In this document: one piece after another, positions 25,366 through 33,445 of the stretch
Numbering within the stretch: the stretch's first letter is position 1
Layout: the number at the start of each line of letters is the position of its first letter
NCBI RefSeq assembly: GCF_001307035.1
Contig: NZ_LKIU01000005.1
Location: 790,290 to 854,289 of the forward strand
DNA length: 64,000 bases
From: Arthrobacter sp. Edens01
GTDB lineage: Bacteria; Actinomycetota; Actinomycetes; Actinomycetales; Micrococcaceae
Reading direction: 5' to 3'
Made by a program: the position numbers and the translations under genes
The notes under the pieces: generated by a model
The model's database searches: none
The model's input: the letters and a program-made list of their open reading frames with translations, nothing else
What the model was told of the DNA's origin: nothing

Positions 25366-26246
25366 GCACGCCCAACCGCCGCCGCCGCAGCCGGGACGAG
25401 GAAGAAAGCCACCCGGACGAACGCTGGATGGCTTCCTACATGGACATGGTCACAGTACTGATGTGTATGTTCATTGTGCTCTTCGCAATGTCCACGGTGG
25501 ACCAGGCAAAGTTCGAGCAGCTGAAGGCCTCCCTCGCCACAGGATTCGGCCAGGTGGAAAGCAACACCGTTGATACCGCCAAGGGCGTGGTGGTTCCCCC
25601 TGCCATGGTGGAGGACGAAGAGATCCTGGACCCGGACGCAGACCTGGCCATGCTCGCGGCCATGGAAGTCCAGGACCTGACCGAGCTGCGGGACCGACTG
25701 CAGCACGGTCTGGAAGACAAGGGGCTCCAGGACGATGTCCGTTTTGAAATCGATGAACGCGGCCTGACCATCCGCCTGGTCAGCTCTGAGATGTTCTTCG
25801 AGCCGGATCTGTCCGACCTCACGCCGCAGGCGCTGGACGTCCTGAACGTTATTGGCCCCATCCTGCAGCCCACCAGCTATGACCTTTCGGTGGAAGGCCA
25901 CACCGCCCAGGTGCGGCAGTTCACGGACTCCGCACTGGACTGGGAGCTTTCATCTTCACGTTCCGTCAACGTGCTCCGGTACCTGATGGAGTCCGGCGGA
26001 ATCGACTACAGCCGGATCAAGGCTGTTGGCTACGGAGAATCGCGGCCACTCACTGCCGGCGGCACCGCGGCGGAACTGGCGCAGAACCGCCGGGTGGACA
26101 TCGTGGTGCTCTCGGGACAGTCCGAGGCAGTGCGGCAGCTGATGCCCGGGGTCGTCAACGGGGAGATTGTGTTCCCTGCTGAGCCCTCTGCGCCAGGTGG
26201 CGGAGAGGATGCCGGGCAGGAAATCTTGCCCGCGTCCAACCACTAA
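25362..26246 (+). CDS. motB: Flagellar motor stator protein MotB
   Basis: 294 residues. One membrane helix near the N-terminus, WMASYMDMVTVLMCMFIVLF, contains the ion-binding Asp in YMD. The C-terminal OmpA-like peptidoglycan-binding domain (~150-260) includes YDLSVEGHTAQVRQ, LSSSRSVNVLRYLMESGGID and the end RRVDIVVL. It anchors the stator to the cell wall. The stop codon lies inside the -35 box of the fliM promoter. Confidence 0.95.
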   Translation: MSTPNRRRRSRDEEESHPDERWMASYMDMVTVLMCMFIVLFAMSTVDQAKFEQLKASLATGFGQVESNTVDTAKGVVVPPAMVEDEEILDPDADLAMLAAMEVQDLTELRDRLQHGLEDKGLQDDVRFEIDERGLTIRLVSSEMFFEPDLSDLTPQALDVLNVIGPILQPTSYDLSVEGHTAQVRQFTDSALDWELSSSRSVNVLRYLMESGGIDYSRIKAVGYGESRPLTAGGTAAELAQNRRVDIVVLSGQSEAVRQLMPGVVNGEIVFPAEPSAPGGGEDAGQEILPASNH

Positions 26247-26270
26247 CCAAGCGGTGGCCGTAACCGATAG
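26243..26270 (+). promoter_or_regulatory. Sigma-28-type promoter of the fliM-csrA side operon
   Basis: CTAACC (26243-26248) overlaps the motB stop; 14-nt spacer; ACCGATAG (26263-26270). The -10 ends only 8 nt before the fliM GTG, so this transcript should be leaderless or nearly so. Confidence 0.8.
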
Positions 26271-26278
26271 TTCCCTGC

Positions 26279-27184
26279 GTGACGGTCCAGCAAGATGTAC
26301 CCCTTGGCATGCCCCCCAAATCCCCCCGGCAGGTGGAAGTCTATGACTTCCGCCGGCCCACGACGCTTGCCCGCGAGCATGCCCGGGTCCTGGAGCTGGC
26401 TTTCGATACCTTCGGACGCCAGTGGGGCACCCAGCTGACAGCCAAGGTGAGGGTCCTGTCCCAGGTCACCTCCGAGCAGGTACAGACCATGACGTACGAC
26501 GAGTACGTTGCGACACTTCCCGAGAACACCGGCATGGTTCTTTTTTCAATGCCGAACATCTCCGCGAAGGCCGTCATCCAGTTCCCGATGGCTGCAGCGC
26601 TGTCCTGGGTCCGGCACATGCTCGGCGGCAGCGGCAACCAGCCCGCCCCGGAGCGGAAGCTGACCCACATTGAGCAGGCGCTCCTGGGCCGGATCATGGA
26701 CGAGGCACTGGAAGACCTCCACTACGCGCTCGGCAGCCTCCTGGCCGCTCCGCTCTCCCCGTCTTCGATCCAGTACAACTCGCAGTTTGCCCAGGCAGCA
26801 GGCTCCACAGTGCCGATGATCGTGGCCCGTTTCGAGATGGTGGTGGGCGACGCCGTCGCTCCCGCCACCGTCGCCCTGCCCGCCGAAGCGATCCTGCCCC
26901 AGCTGGGTCCTGTCCGTCCGAACCTTTCGGACGCGACCCCGGCCGAACTCATTACCGAGCAGCTGGCCAACCTGCCGGTGGACGTCTCCCTGCAGCTGAA
27001 CCCCGTAATGGTGAAGCCCAGCAAGGTGCTGGAGCTCTCCGTGGGGGACGTCCTAAGCCTTGAACATCCGCAGCACCGACCCCTGAATGTCACAGTCGAC
27101 GGCCAGACGCTGGCCCAAGCCGCGGTGGGGGCCAGCGGCTCCCGTCTGGCCGGAGTGATCGTAAGCACCGAGGAGAACATCTAA
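26279..27184 (+). CDS. fliM: Flagellar motor switch protein FliM lacking the CheY-binding N-terminus
   Basis: 301 residues. The middle domain (YDFRRPTTLAREHARVLELA, HMLGGSGNQP) and the C-terminal SpoA domain (VSLQLNPVMVKPSKVLELSV, GDVLSLEHPQHRPLNVTVDG) are intact. The first ~15 residues are MTVQQDVPLGMPPKSPR and lack the EIDALL-type CheY-P-binding motif found in chemotactic bacteria. It is a C-ring component between FliG and FliN. GTG 26279 is 8 nt after a sigma-28 -10 box and has no Shine-Dalgarno. Stop overlaps the fliN ATG. Confidence 0.93.
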   Translation: MTVQQDVPLGMPPKSPRQVEVYDFRRPTTLAREHARVLELAFDTFGRQWGTQLTAKVRVLSQVTSEQVQTMTYDEYVATLPENTGMVLFSMPNISAKAVIQFPMAAALSWVRHMLGGSGNQPAPERKLTHIEQALLGRIMDEALEDLHYALGSLLAAPLSPSSIQYNSQFAQAAGSTVPMIVARFEMVVGDAVAPATVALPAEAILPQLGPVRPNLSDATPAELITEQLANLPVDVSLQLNPVMVKPSKVLELSVGDVLSLEHPQHRPLNVTVDGQTLAQAAVGASGSRLAGVIVSTEENI

Positions 27185-27882
27185 TGAGCACCACCCTGGC
27201 CCAGCACGCCGAAGCCGCAGCAGCCCTGGTTGGCCTGCTGCCCACCCCGGCTCCGCTCCAGCCCGCCCCGCACTCTTCGCTGGGTCTTCCGCTGGAAGCG
27301 ATGACGCAGGCCGTCACTGCCTCCTTCGTCGGATCTGTCTCCGCTGACCTGGCCGTTGTACTGCTGTCCGCAGCGGGCAGCGTCTCTGACGTCGCCGGAA
27401 CCGATTCCCCCGTGGTTTCCGCAGCCGACGTGCTGCGCCCTGCACTGGAAGCAGCCAGCGCCACTTTGGGCGCCGGTGTGCTCGGTGACGCCCGGACGGA
27501 GGATGCCTCTGCCCTGTTCAGCCACATGGACGCCTCCGTATTTGAGCTGCGCGGGCCCGAAGGCACCGCCGGCTGGTTCGCGGTGCGCGTGCGCTCCGGT
27601 GAAAACGGCAGCACGGCCGCCCAGTCCGTGGTCGGCAAGCTTGGCCGTATCAACAACGTCGAAATGGCGCTGACCGTCGAAATCGGCCGCACCCGCATGG
27701 CGGTGCGTGACGTCCTGAACCTCGAACCGGGCCGCGTAGTGGAACTTGACCGTTCCGCCGGCGCTCCGGCAGACATCCTGCTCAACGGCCGGCTGATCGC
27801 CAACGGCGAGATCGTCGTCGTCGACCAGGACTACGCCGTCCGCATCACCAAGATCCTGGATGTAGCTGAGGGCCTGGGCTAA
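27184..27882 (+). CDS. fliN: Flagellar motor switch protein FliN (FliY-like, long N-terminal domain)
   Basis: 232 residues. Only the last ~80 form the FliN/SpoA domain: NNVEMALTVEIGRTRMAVRD, LNLEPGRVVELDRSAGAPAD and ILLNGRLIANGEIVVVDQDY. The first ~145 residues, with SVSADLAVVLLSAAG and ADVLRPALEAASATLGAGVL, resemble in outline the CheC-like part of FliY, but I cannot see the catalytic CheC motif. It completes the C-ring and docks the FliH-FliI complex. Adjacent fliO starts immediately after the stop. Confidence 0.9.
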   Translation: MSTTLAQHAEAAAALVGLLPTPAPLQPAPHSSLGLPLEAMTQAVTASFVGSVSADLAVVLLSAAGSVSDVAGTDSPVVSAADVLRPALEAASATLGAGVLGDARTEDASALFSHMDASVFELRGPEGTAGWFAVRVRSGENGSTAAQSVVGKLGRINNVEMALTVEIGRTRMAVRDVLNLEPGRVVELDRSAGAPADILLNGRLIANGEIVVVDQDYAVRITKILDVAEGLG

Positions 27883-28341
27883 ATGGATGATTCCGCAGTC
27901 ATGGCGCTGCGGGTCCTGGTATCGCTCGGTGTGGTCCTGGGGCTCCTGTGGTGGCTCCAGCGCCGGCTGGTTCGGGGACGTGCCTCCTCCGGCGTCGAAG
28001 CGCCCGTCCGGGTGCTGAGCCGGCAGGCCATCAGTCCCAAGGCTTCAGTCGTGGTTCTGGAAACCGGCGGCCAGCGCTTCCTCCTCGGAGTCACCGAGGC
28101 CAACGTGAACGTTCTCCACACCTCCGAGGCTCCGCCTGCGCCCGACGCCGGGTTTGCCGCCTCGCTCCAGGACGCCTCCGGCGTGCCTGTTCCGGGAACG
28201 GACGACGGCGGGCTGCCGCGCCGCCGCGATACGCGGCGCGCCGCCCCGGAGGGCGCAGCCTCCATGCTGAACGGTTCGATTCTCTCTCCTGATACCTGGC
28301 GGCAGGGCGCAGCCTTCCTCCGCCGCGGACGGACCGAGTAA
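27883..28341 (+). CDS. fliO: Flagellar biosynthetic protein FliO
   Basis: 152 residues. One N-terminal membrane helix (LRVLVSLGVVLGLLWWLQRR) is followed by a FliO-type soluble domain: VRVLSRQAISPKASVVVLET, then GGQRFLLGVTEANVNVL. FliO helps assemble the FliP-FliR export core. The C-terminal ~50 residues are Arg/Gly-rich and less conserved. Sits between fliN and fliP with zero and one-base junctions. Confidence 0.9.
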   Translation: MDDSAVMALRVLVSLGVVLGLLWWLQRRLVRGRASSGVEAPVRVLSRQAISPKASVVVLETGGQRFLLGVTEANVNVLHTSEAPPAPDAGFAASLQDASGVPVPGTDDGGLPRRRDTRRAAPEGAASMLNGSILSPDTWRQGAAFLRRGRTE

Positions 28342-29234
28342 TGCCCGCGACAGGTCCCGCTATTACCGAGCCCTTTTGCGGCTCTGCAGCCTCGAAGGCG
28401 TCCGGCGGTCCCCGCCGTTACCTGCTCACGGCACTGTTCGTGCTTGCAGCCACGCTGGTGCTGCTTCTCGCCGGCGCTGCCGCCGGACACGCCACGACTT
28501 TCGATCCGGTAGCGCCGGCTGATCCCGCTGCTCCGACGCAGCCCGGGGATCCGGAGGAGACCGGTGGATTCTCGGTAGACATCAACGGTGTTGACGGGAC
28601 CCCGTCCACTGCCGTCGTCACCCTCATCGGCATCACACTGCTTTCGGTCGCTCCGGCCCTGCTGCTGATGATGACCTCCTTCACGAAGATTTTCGTGGTA
28701 CTGGCCATGACCCGCAATGCGCTGTCCCTGCCCTCCATTCCGCCGAACCAGGTGCTGGCCGGGCTGGCACTGTTCCTTTCCCTGTTCATCATGTCGCCGG
28801 TGCTCACGGAGATTAACAACCTGGCAGTCCAGCCCTACCTCAACGGCGAGTTCACCTTTAATGACGCGCTCGGGGCCGGTTCCGGGCCGCTGCAGCAGTT
28901 CATGCTGGCCCACACACGGGAAGAGGACATTGCACTGATGACCCGTGCTGCGGGCCAGCCAAACCCGGAGAGCCCGGAGACCGTGCCGCTGCTGACACTG
29001 ATTCCGGCATTCATGATCTCGGAGCTGCGGGCAGCGTTCATTATCGGTTTCGTTATCTTCATCCCGTTCCTGGTCATCGACCTGGTGGTTTCCGCAGCGC
29101 TGATGTCCATGGGCATGATGATGCTTCCGCCGGTCATGATCTCCCTGCCGTTCAAGATCCTGCTTTTTGTGCTCGTTGACGGCTGGGGCCTGATTATCAC
29201 GTCGCTGGTGAACAGCTACCAGGGCGGTGGCTGA
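28341..29234 (+). CDS. fliP: Flagellar type III export gate protein FliP
   Basis: 297 residues. A cleavable-type signal helix (YLLTALFVLAATLVLLLAGA) is followed by a ~35-residue Pro/Asp-rich linker, longer than usual, and then the conserved core: MMTSFTKIFVVLAMTRNALS, PPNQVLAGLALFLSLFIMSP, AFMISELRAAFIIGFVIFIP and MGMMMLPPVMISLPFKILLF. Together with FliQ and FliR it forms the export channel. Stop overlaps the fliQ start. Confidence 0.96.
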   Translation: MPATGPAITEPFCGSAASKASGGPRRYLLTALFVLAATLVLLLAGAAAGHATTFDPVAPADPAAPTQPGDPEETGGFSVDINGVDGTPSTAVVTLIGITLLSVAPALLLMMTSFTKIFVVLAMTRNALSLPSIPPNQVLAGLALFLSLFIMSPVLTEINNLAVQPYLNGEFTFNDALGAGSGPLQQFMLAHTREEDIALMTRAAGQPNPESPETVPLLTLIPAFMISELRAAFIIGFVIFIPFLVIDLVVSAALMSMGMMMLPPVMISLPFKILLFVLVDGWGLIITSLVNSYQGGG

Positions 29235-29509
29235 TGGATACCAGTGCTGTCCTGGACATTGGGCTCCAGGGACTCTGGGTAGCGGCGAAGCTGGCCGCAC
29301 CGGTGCTGCTGACCGCCCTGGTGGTCGGTTTCTCGATCTCCCTGCTGCAGTCCATCACGCAGATCCAGGAAATCACGCTCTCCTTCGTGCCGAAGGCGAT
29401 CGCGGTGTGCATCGCACTGCTGGTCTGCGGCCACTGGATGATCACGGAAATGATCACCTTCACGCAGCAGCTGTTCGAGAAGATCCCGTCGCTGCTCGGC
29501 GGAGGATGA
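29234..29509 (+). CDS. fliQ: Flagellar export gate protein FliQ
   Basis: 91 residues, normal length, with two membrane helices and the family motif GFSISLLQSITQIQEITLSF then VPKAIAVCIALLVCGHWMI. It forms the export channel with FliP and FliR. One base separates it from fliR. Confidence 0.96.
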   Translation: MDTSAVLDIGLQGLWVAAKLAAPVLLTALVVGFSISLLQSITQIQEITLSFVPKAIAVCIALLVCGHWMITEMITFTQQLFEKIPSLLGGG

Positions 29510-29510
29510 C

Positions 29511-30269
29511 ATGTCCATCACCATCGACCAGGCCTGGCTGGAAGCGGTAATGCTGGCCGGTGTGCGGATGGTTGCGTTCCTGGTCATCGCCCCGCCGTTC
29601 TCCTACAACGCTTTTCCGGGCAGGGTAAAGGCGATGCTCGCCATCGGGCTGGCGCTGGCCGTGGCCCCGCAGGTCTCCGAGGGCTACTCGAACCTCGGGA
29701 CGGCGGCTTTTATCACCGGGCTTGTCCTTGAATTCGTTGTTGGTGCAGTGCTGGGCTTCCTGGTCCTCATCGTGTTTTCGGCAGTGCAGTCGGCCGGTCA
29801 GCTGATCGACCTCTTTGGCGGCTTTTCCCTGGCCCAGGGATTCGACCCGCAGTCAATGGTCAACGGTGCCCAGTTCACCCGCCTGTTCCAGATCACGGCG
29901 CTGGCCCTGCTCTTTGCCTCCGACGGGTACCAGATGATCATCTCCGGACTGGCCCGCAGCTTCTCAGCCCTGCCGCTGGCCGGCGGAATAGACCTCTCCG
30001 ACCCGGCGCAGGCGATGATTACCGCAGTGACCCAGATGTTCATCGCCGCAGTGCAGATCGCCGGACCGCTGCTGGTGGTGCTCTTCCTGGCGGATGCAGG
30101 GCTTGGCCTGCTGACCCGTGTTGCGCCGGCGTTGAACGCCTTTGCCCTGGGCTTCCCGCTGAAGATCTTGCTGACCCTGACCCTGGTATCCGTGGTGTTC
30201 GTTGCCCTGCCCCGCGTGGTTTCGGTGCTTGTGGACCAGATTGTGCGCACGCTGGCGGGGGTGGGATAA
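29511..30269 (+). CDS. fliR: Flagellar export gate protein FliR
   Basis: 252 residues, about six hydrophobic segments. Conserved features include VRMVAFLVIAPPFSYNAFPG near the N-terminus, FSAVQSAGQLIDLFGGFSLA in the middle and RVAPALNAFALGFPLKILLT near the end. It caps the FliP-FliQ helical channel. An AGGATGA purine-rich stretch precedes ATG 29511, and flhB starts on the base after its stop. Confidence 0.95.
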   Translation: MSITIDQAWLEAVMLAGVRMVAFLVIAPPFSYNAFPGRVKAMLAIGLALAVAPQVSEGYSNLGTAAFITGLVLEFVVGAVLGFLVLIVFSAVQSAGQLIDLFGGFSLAQGFDPQSMVNGAQFTRLFQITALALLFASDGYQMIISGLARSFSALPLAGGIDLSDPAQAMITAVTQMFIAAVQIAGPLLVVLFLADAGLGLLTRVAPALNAFALGFPLKILLTLTLVSVVFVALPRVVSVLVDQIVRTLAGVG

Positions 30270-31397
30270 ATGCCGGAACAGGACTCCGGAGAGCGGTCAG
30301 AAGCCGCCACCCCAAAACGGATGAAGGAAGTCCGGGAAAAGGGCCAGCTTTCCCGCTCCGATGACCTCACCGCCTGGGTGGGCGTGGGTGCGGCGGCAGC
30401 CATGATGCCGACGACCATTGGCCGCGGCGCAGACAAAGGCGCTGAAAGCCTCATGCGGGTCGACTCGCTGATGGCTGACCCCAGCCCGCAGGCCGCACTG
30501 CGGATGTTCCAGGACGGACTGGGCGGCCTGACCTACGTCCTTGGGCCCATGCTCTCGGTGGTGGTGGTTGCCGTGCTGGCCACTGCAGCACTGCAGGGCG
30601 GCATCCACTTCAAGAAGTTCAAGGGCAAGTACGAACAGTTTGACGTGGTCAAGGGCATGAAACGGGTTTTCGGCGGGCAGGCCATCTGGAACGGCGTGAA
30701 GGCCCTGCTGAAGACTGCCGTCGTCGGGCTCGTTCTGTACGCAGTCATCCAGAACCTGATGCCGGTGCTGATGACGGCCGGCGGCATGTCCATCAGCGCG
30801 CTGATCGCCGAGGCGGGCGGGGGAGTGGCCACGCTGCTTCAGTTTGCCGTCGCTGCGGGACTGGCCCTGGCCGGCGCGGACATCCTGATGGTGATGCGCC
30901 GGAACCGTAAAAGGACCCGGATGACCAAAAAAGAGGTCAAGGATGAGAACAAGAACACCGACGGCGATCCGCTGATCAAGTCACAGCGCCGTTCCCGCCA
31001 GCTGGCGATGAGCCGAAACCGCATGATGGCTGCGGTAGCGGACGCCGACGTCGTGCTCCTCAACCCGACCCACGTGGCCGTGGCGCTGAAGTACGAACCC
31101 GGAAAGTCCGCACCGCGTGTCACGGCGAAAGGTGCCGGCACGATCGCCGCGCGCATCCGTGAAGAAGCCGAGACCAAGGGCGTGCCCATGGTCCGCGACA
31201 TCCCCCTGGCGCGGGCCCTGCATTCGGCCTGCGAGCTGGGCCAGGAAATACCGGTCGAGCTGTACAACGCAGTCGCCCGGGTCCTGGCCTTCGTCATGGC
31301 CCTGAAGAACCGCGGCGCCGCCGCCGGGGTGCACACCATGGCACCCGACCCCGCTTCCACTGTCCCCGCCCCACAACACCGTAAGGCCCCGCTGTGA
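30270..31397 (+). CDS. flhB: Flagellar export specificity protein FlhB
   Basis: 375 residues. N-terminus EQDSGERSEAATPKRMKEVR is the invariant FlhB start; four membrane helices follow (~30-215). The cytoplasmic domain carries the self-cleavage motif NPTH in VVLLNPTHVAVALKYEPGK and the IPLARALHSACELGQEIPVE region. Cleavage and FliK interaction switch export from rod/hook to filament substrates. The last ~30 residues form an extra Pro/Ala-rich tail. Overlaps flhA by 4 bases. Confidence 0.96.
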   Translation: MPEQDSGERSEAATPKRMKEVREKGQLSRSDDLTAWVGVGAAAAMMPTTIGRGADKGAESLMRVDSLMADPSPQAALRMFQDGLGGLTYVLGPMLSVVVVAVLATAALQGGIHFKKFKGKYEQFDVVKGMKRVFGGQAIWNGVKALLKTAVVGLVLYAVIQNLMPVLMTAGGMSISALIAEAGGGVATLLQFAVAAGLALAGADILMVMRRNRKRTRMTKKEVKDENKNTDGDPLIKSQRRSRQLAMSRNRMMAAVADADVVLLNPTHVAVALKYEPGKSAPRVTAKGAGTIAARIREEAETKGVPMVRDIPLARALHSACELGQEIPVELYNAVARVLAFVMALKNRGAAAGVHTMAPDPASTVPAPQHRKAPL

Positions 31398-33445
31398 ACC
31401 GCAACCTCCTGAAGCTCACCATTCCCGTGGGCGTGATCGGCATTATCCTGCTGTTGGTGGTCCCCATCCCCGCGGGCATGCTGGACGTGCTGATCATCAT
31501 CAACATCCTGCTCGCGCTGGTGATCCTGCTGACCACCATGTTCGTGAAGAAGCCCCTGGACTTCTCCGTCTTCCCGTCCATGCTGCTGGTAGCGACCCTG
31601 TTCCGGCTTGGCCTGAACGTCGCGTCCACCCGCCTGGTGCTCGGCGAAGGGTATGCAGGCCAGGTCATCGAGGCCTTTGGACACGTTGCAGTGGGCGGCT
31701 CCCTGATCATCGGTGCCGTAATCTTCCTGATCCTGGTTGTCATCCAGTTCGTGGTTGTCACCAAGGGTGCAGAACGCGTCGCCGAAGTCGGGGCACGGTT
31801 CACCCTGGATGCCATGCCGGGTAAGCAGATGGCCATTGACGCGGATCTGAACGCCGGACTGATCACGGACATCCAGGCCCGTGAACGCCGCGCCGAGGTC
31901 TCCGCTGAAGCAGACTTCTACGGGGCCATGGACGGCGCCTCAAAGTTCGTCAAGGGCGACGCGATCGCCGGCCTGATCATCATCATCATCAACGTCATCG
32001 GCGGCATCGCGATCGGCATGCTGCAGCGCGGGATGTCCGCCGGGGAAGCGATCAACACCTACACCCTGCTGACCATCGGCGACGGTCTGGTCACGCAGAT
32101 TCCTGCTCTGCTGATGGCAGTCTCCACGGGCATGATCGTTACCCGGTCCAATGCCGAATCGGACATGGCATCCACTGCTTCCGCCGAGCTGAGCCAGTCC
32201 CGCAACGCGCTGATGATCGCCGGCGCAGCAGCGATTGTCATGGCACTGATCCCGGGTATGCCGAAGATCCCGTTCATCGTGATCGGCGCACTGCTGATCT
32301 TCGCCAGCCAGCGCGTCAAGGCACGCCAGGCCGCCGAGGAGGCCGCTGCTGCGGACCCCGTTGCCCAGCTCACCGCGGCCCCGGCGGCAGACACCACGGA
32401 AGACCTGATCGAACAGATGCGCGTGCACGCACTGGAGGTGATGCTCTCCCCGGACCTCGTGGACATTGTCACCGGCGGCTCGGACGACCTGCTGGCCCGG
32501 GTCCGGGCCCTGCGGCGGAAGATCGCCCTGGAACTGGGCATCGTCGTACCCCCGGTGCGGACCCGGGACAGTGTTGACCTTCCGGCCTCCACCTACGTGA
32601 TCCGTATTGCCGGAGTGGAAGCCGGCCGCGGCGAAGCCCCCGCCGGGAAAGTCCTGGCACTGGGCGACTTCCTGGACGGCCTGCCCGGCACCGCGACCGT
32701 CGAACCGGTCTTCGGACTCGCCGGCAAGTGGGTGCCCACCGAAATGCGGCATGCCGCGGAAATGGCCGGCGCCACCGTGATCGACCGGGTCTCGGTGCTC
32801 GTCACCCACCTTTCGGCAATCATCACGGCCAACGCCGCGCGGCTGCTCACCCGTGAGGACGTGCGGGTGCTGACCGAAGGCGTCAAACAGGTCAGCCCCT
32901 CCGCCGTGGATGAACTCATCCCCGGTGTGCTCTCGCTGGCTGAGGTCCAGCGGGTTCTCCAGGGCCTGCTGGCGGAGCAGATTCCAATTAATGACCTTCC
33001 CCGGATCTACGAATCCCTGCTGCTCAAGGCGAAGGCCTCGCCGGACCCGGAAGGGCTCGTTGAGGCAGCCAGGCAGGCCCTTGGGCCGGCGCTGGCCGCC
33101 CAGTACGTCAACTCCGGGGTGCTGAGGGTGATCATGATCGATCCCTCGCTGGAGCAGTCCATGCTCGAGAACCTGCGTCCCTCAGACCAGGGCACCCAGA
33201 TCCTGCTTGACCCGACCCGGATCGAAAGCATCATAGGATCACTTAAGTCCACTGTGGCCACAGTGGAGAACGCGGGCCACACGGCGGTGCTCGTCTGCGC
33301 ACCCGCGCTCCGGCCGGCCATCCGGCGCCTCGTGGCAGCGCAGACCAACGGGCTGCCCGTGCTCTCCTACCAGGAGGCCACCGCTGCAAACGTGAACATT
33401 GAGACAGTAGGAGTGCTCCGTGGAACCGAGACGATTTCAGCTTGA
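31394..33445 (+). CDS. flhA: Flagellar export gate protein FlhA
   Basis: 683 residues. Eight predicted membrane helices in the first ~310 residues, with the FHIPEP-family cytoplasmic loop ERVAEVGARFTLDAMPGKQM and AEADFYGAMDGASKFVKGDA. The large C-terminal domain (~330-683) receives chaperone-substrate complexes and includes LTREDVRVLTEGVKQVSPSA. GTG start overlapping flhB. The last 26 bases overlap the FlhF-like gene. Confidence 0.97.
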   Translation: MNRNLLKLTIPVGVIGIILLLVVPIPAGMLDVLIIINILLALVILLTTMFVKKPLDFSVFPSMLLVATLFRLGLNVASTRLVLGEGYAGQVIEAFGHVAVGGSLIIGAVIFLILVVIQFVVVTKGAERVAEVGARFTLDAMPGKQMAIDADLNAGLITDIQARERRAEVSAEADFYGAMDGASKFVKGDAIAGLIIIIINVIGGIAIGMLQRGMSAGEAINTYTLLTIGDGLVTQIPALLMAVSTGMIVTRSNAESDMASTASAELSQSRNALMIAGAAAIVMALIPGMPKIPFIVIGALLIFASQRVKARQAAEEAAAADPVAQLTAAPAADTTEDLIEQMRVHALEVMLSPDLVDIVTGGSDDLLARVRALRRKIALELGIVVPPVRTRDSVDLPASTYVIRIAGVEAGRGEAPAGKVLALGDFLDGLPGTATVEPVFGLAGKWVPTEMRHAAEMAGATVIDRVSVLVTHLSAIITANAARLLTREDVRVLTEGVKQVSPSAVDELIPGVLSLAEVQRVLQGLLAEQIPINDLPRIYESLLLKAKASPDPEGLVEAARQALGPALAAQYVNSGVLRVIMIDPSLEQSMLENLRPSDQGTQILLDPTRIESIIGSLKSTVATVENAGHTAVLVCAPALRPAIRRLVAAQTNGLPVLSYQEATAANVNIETVGVLRGTETISA

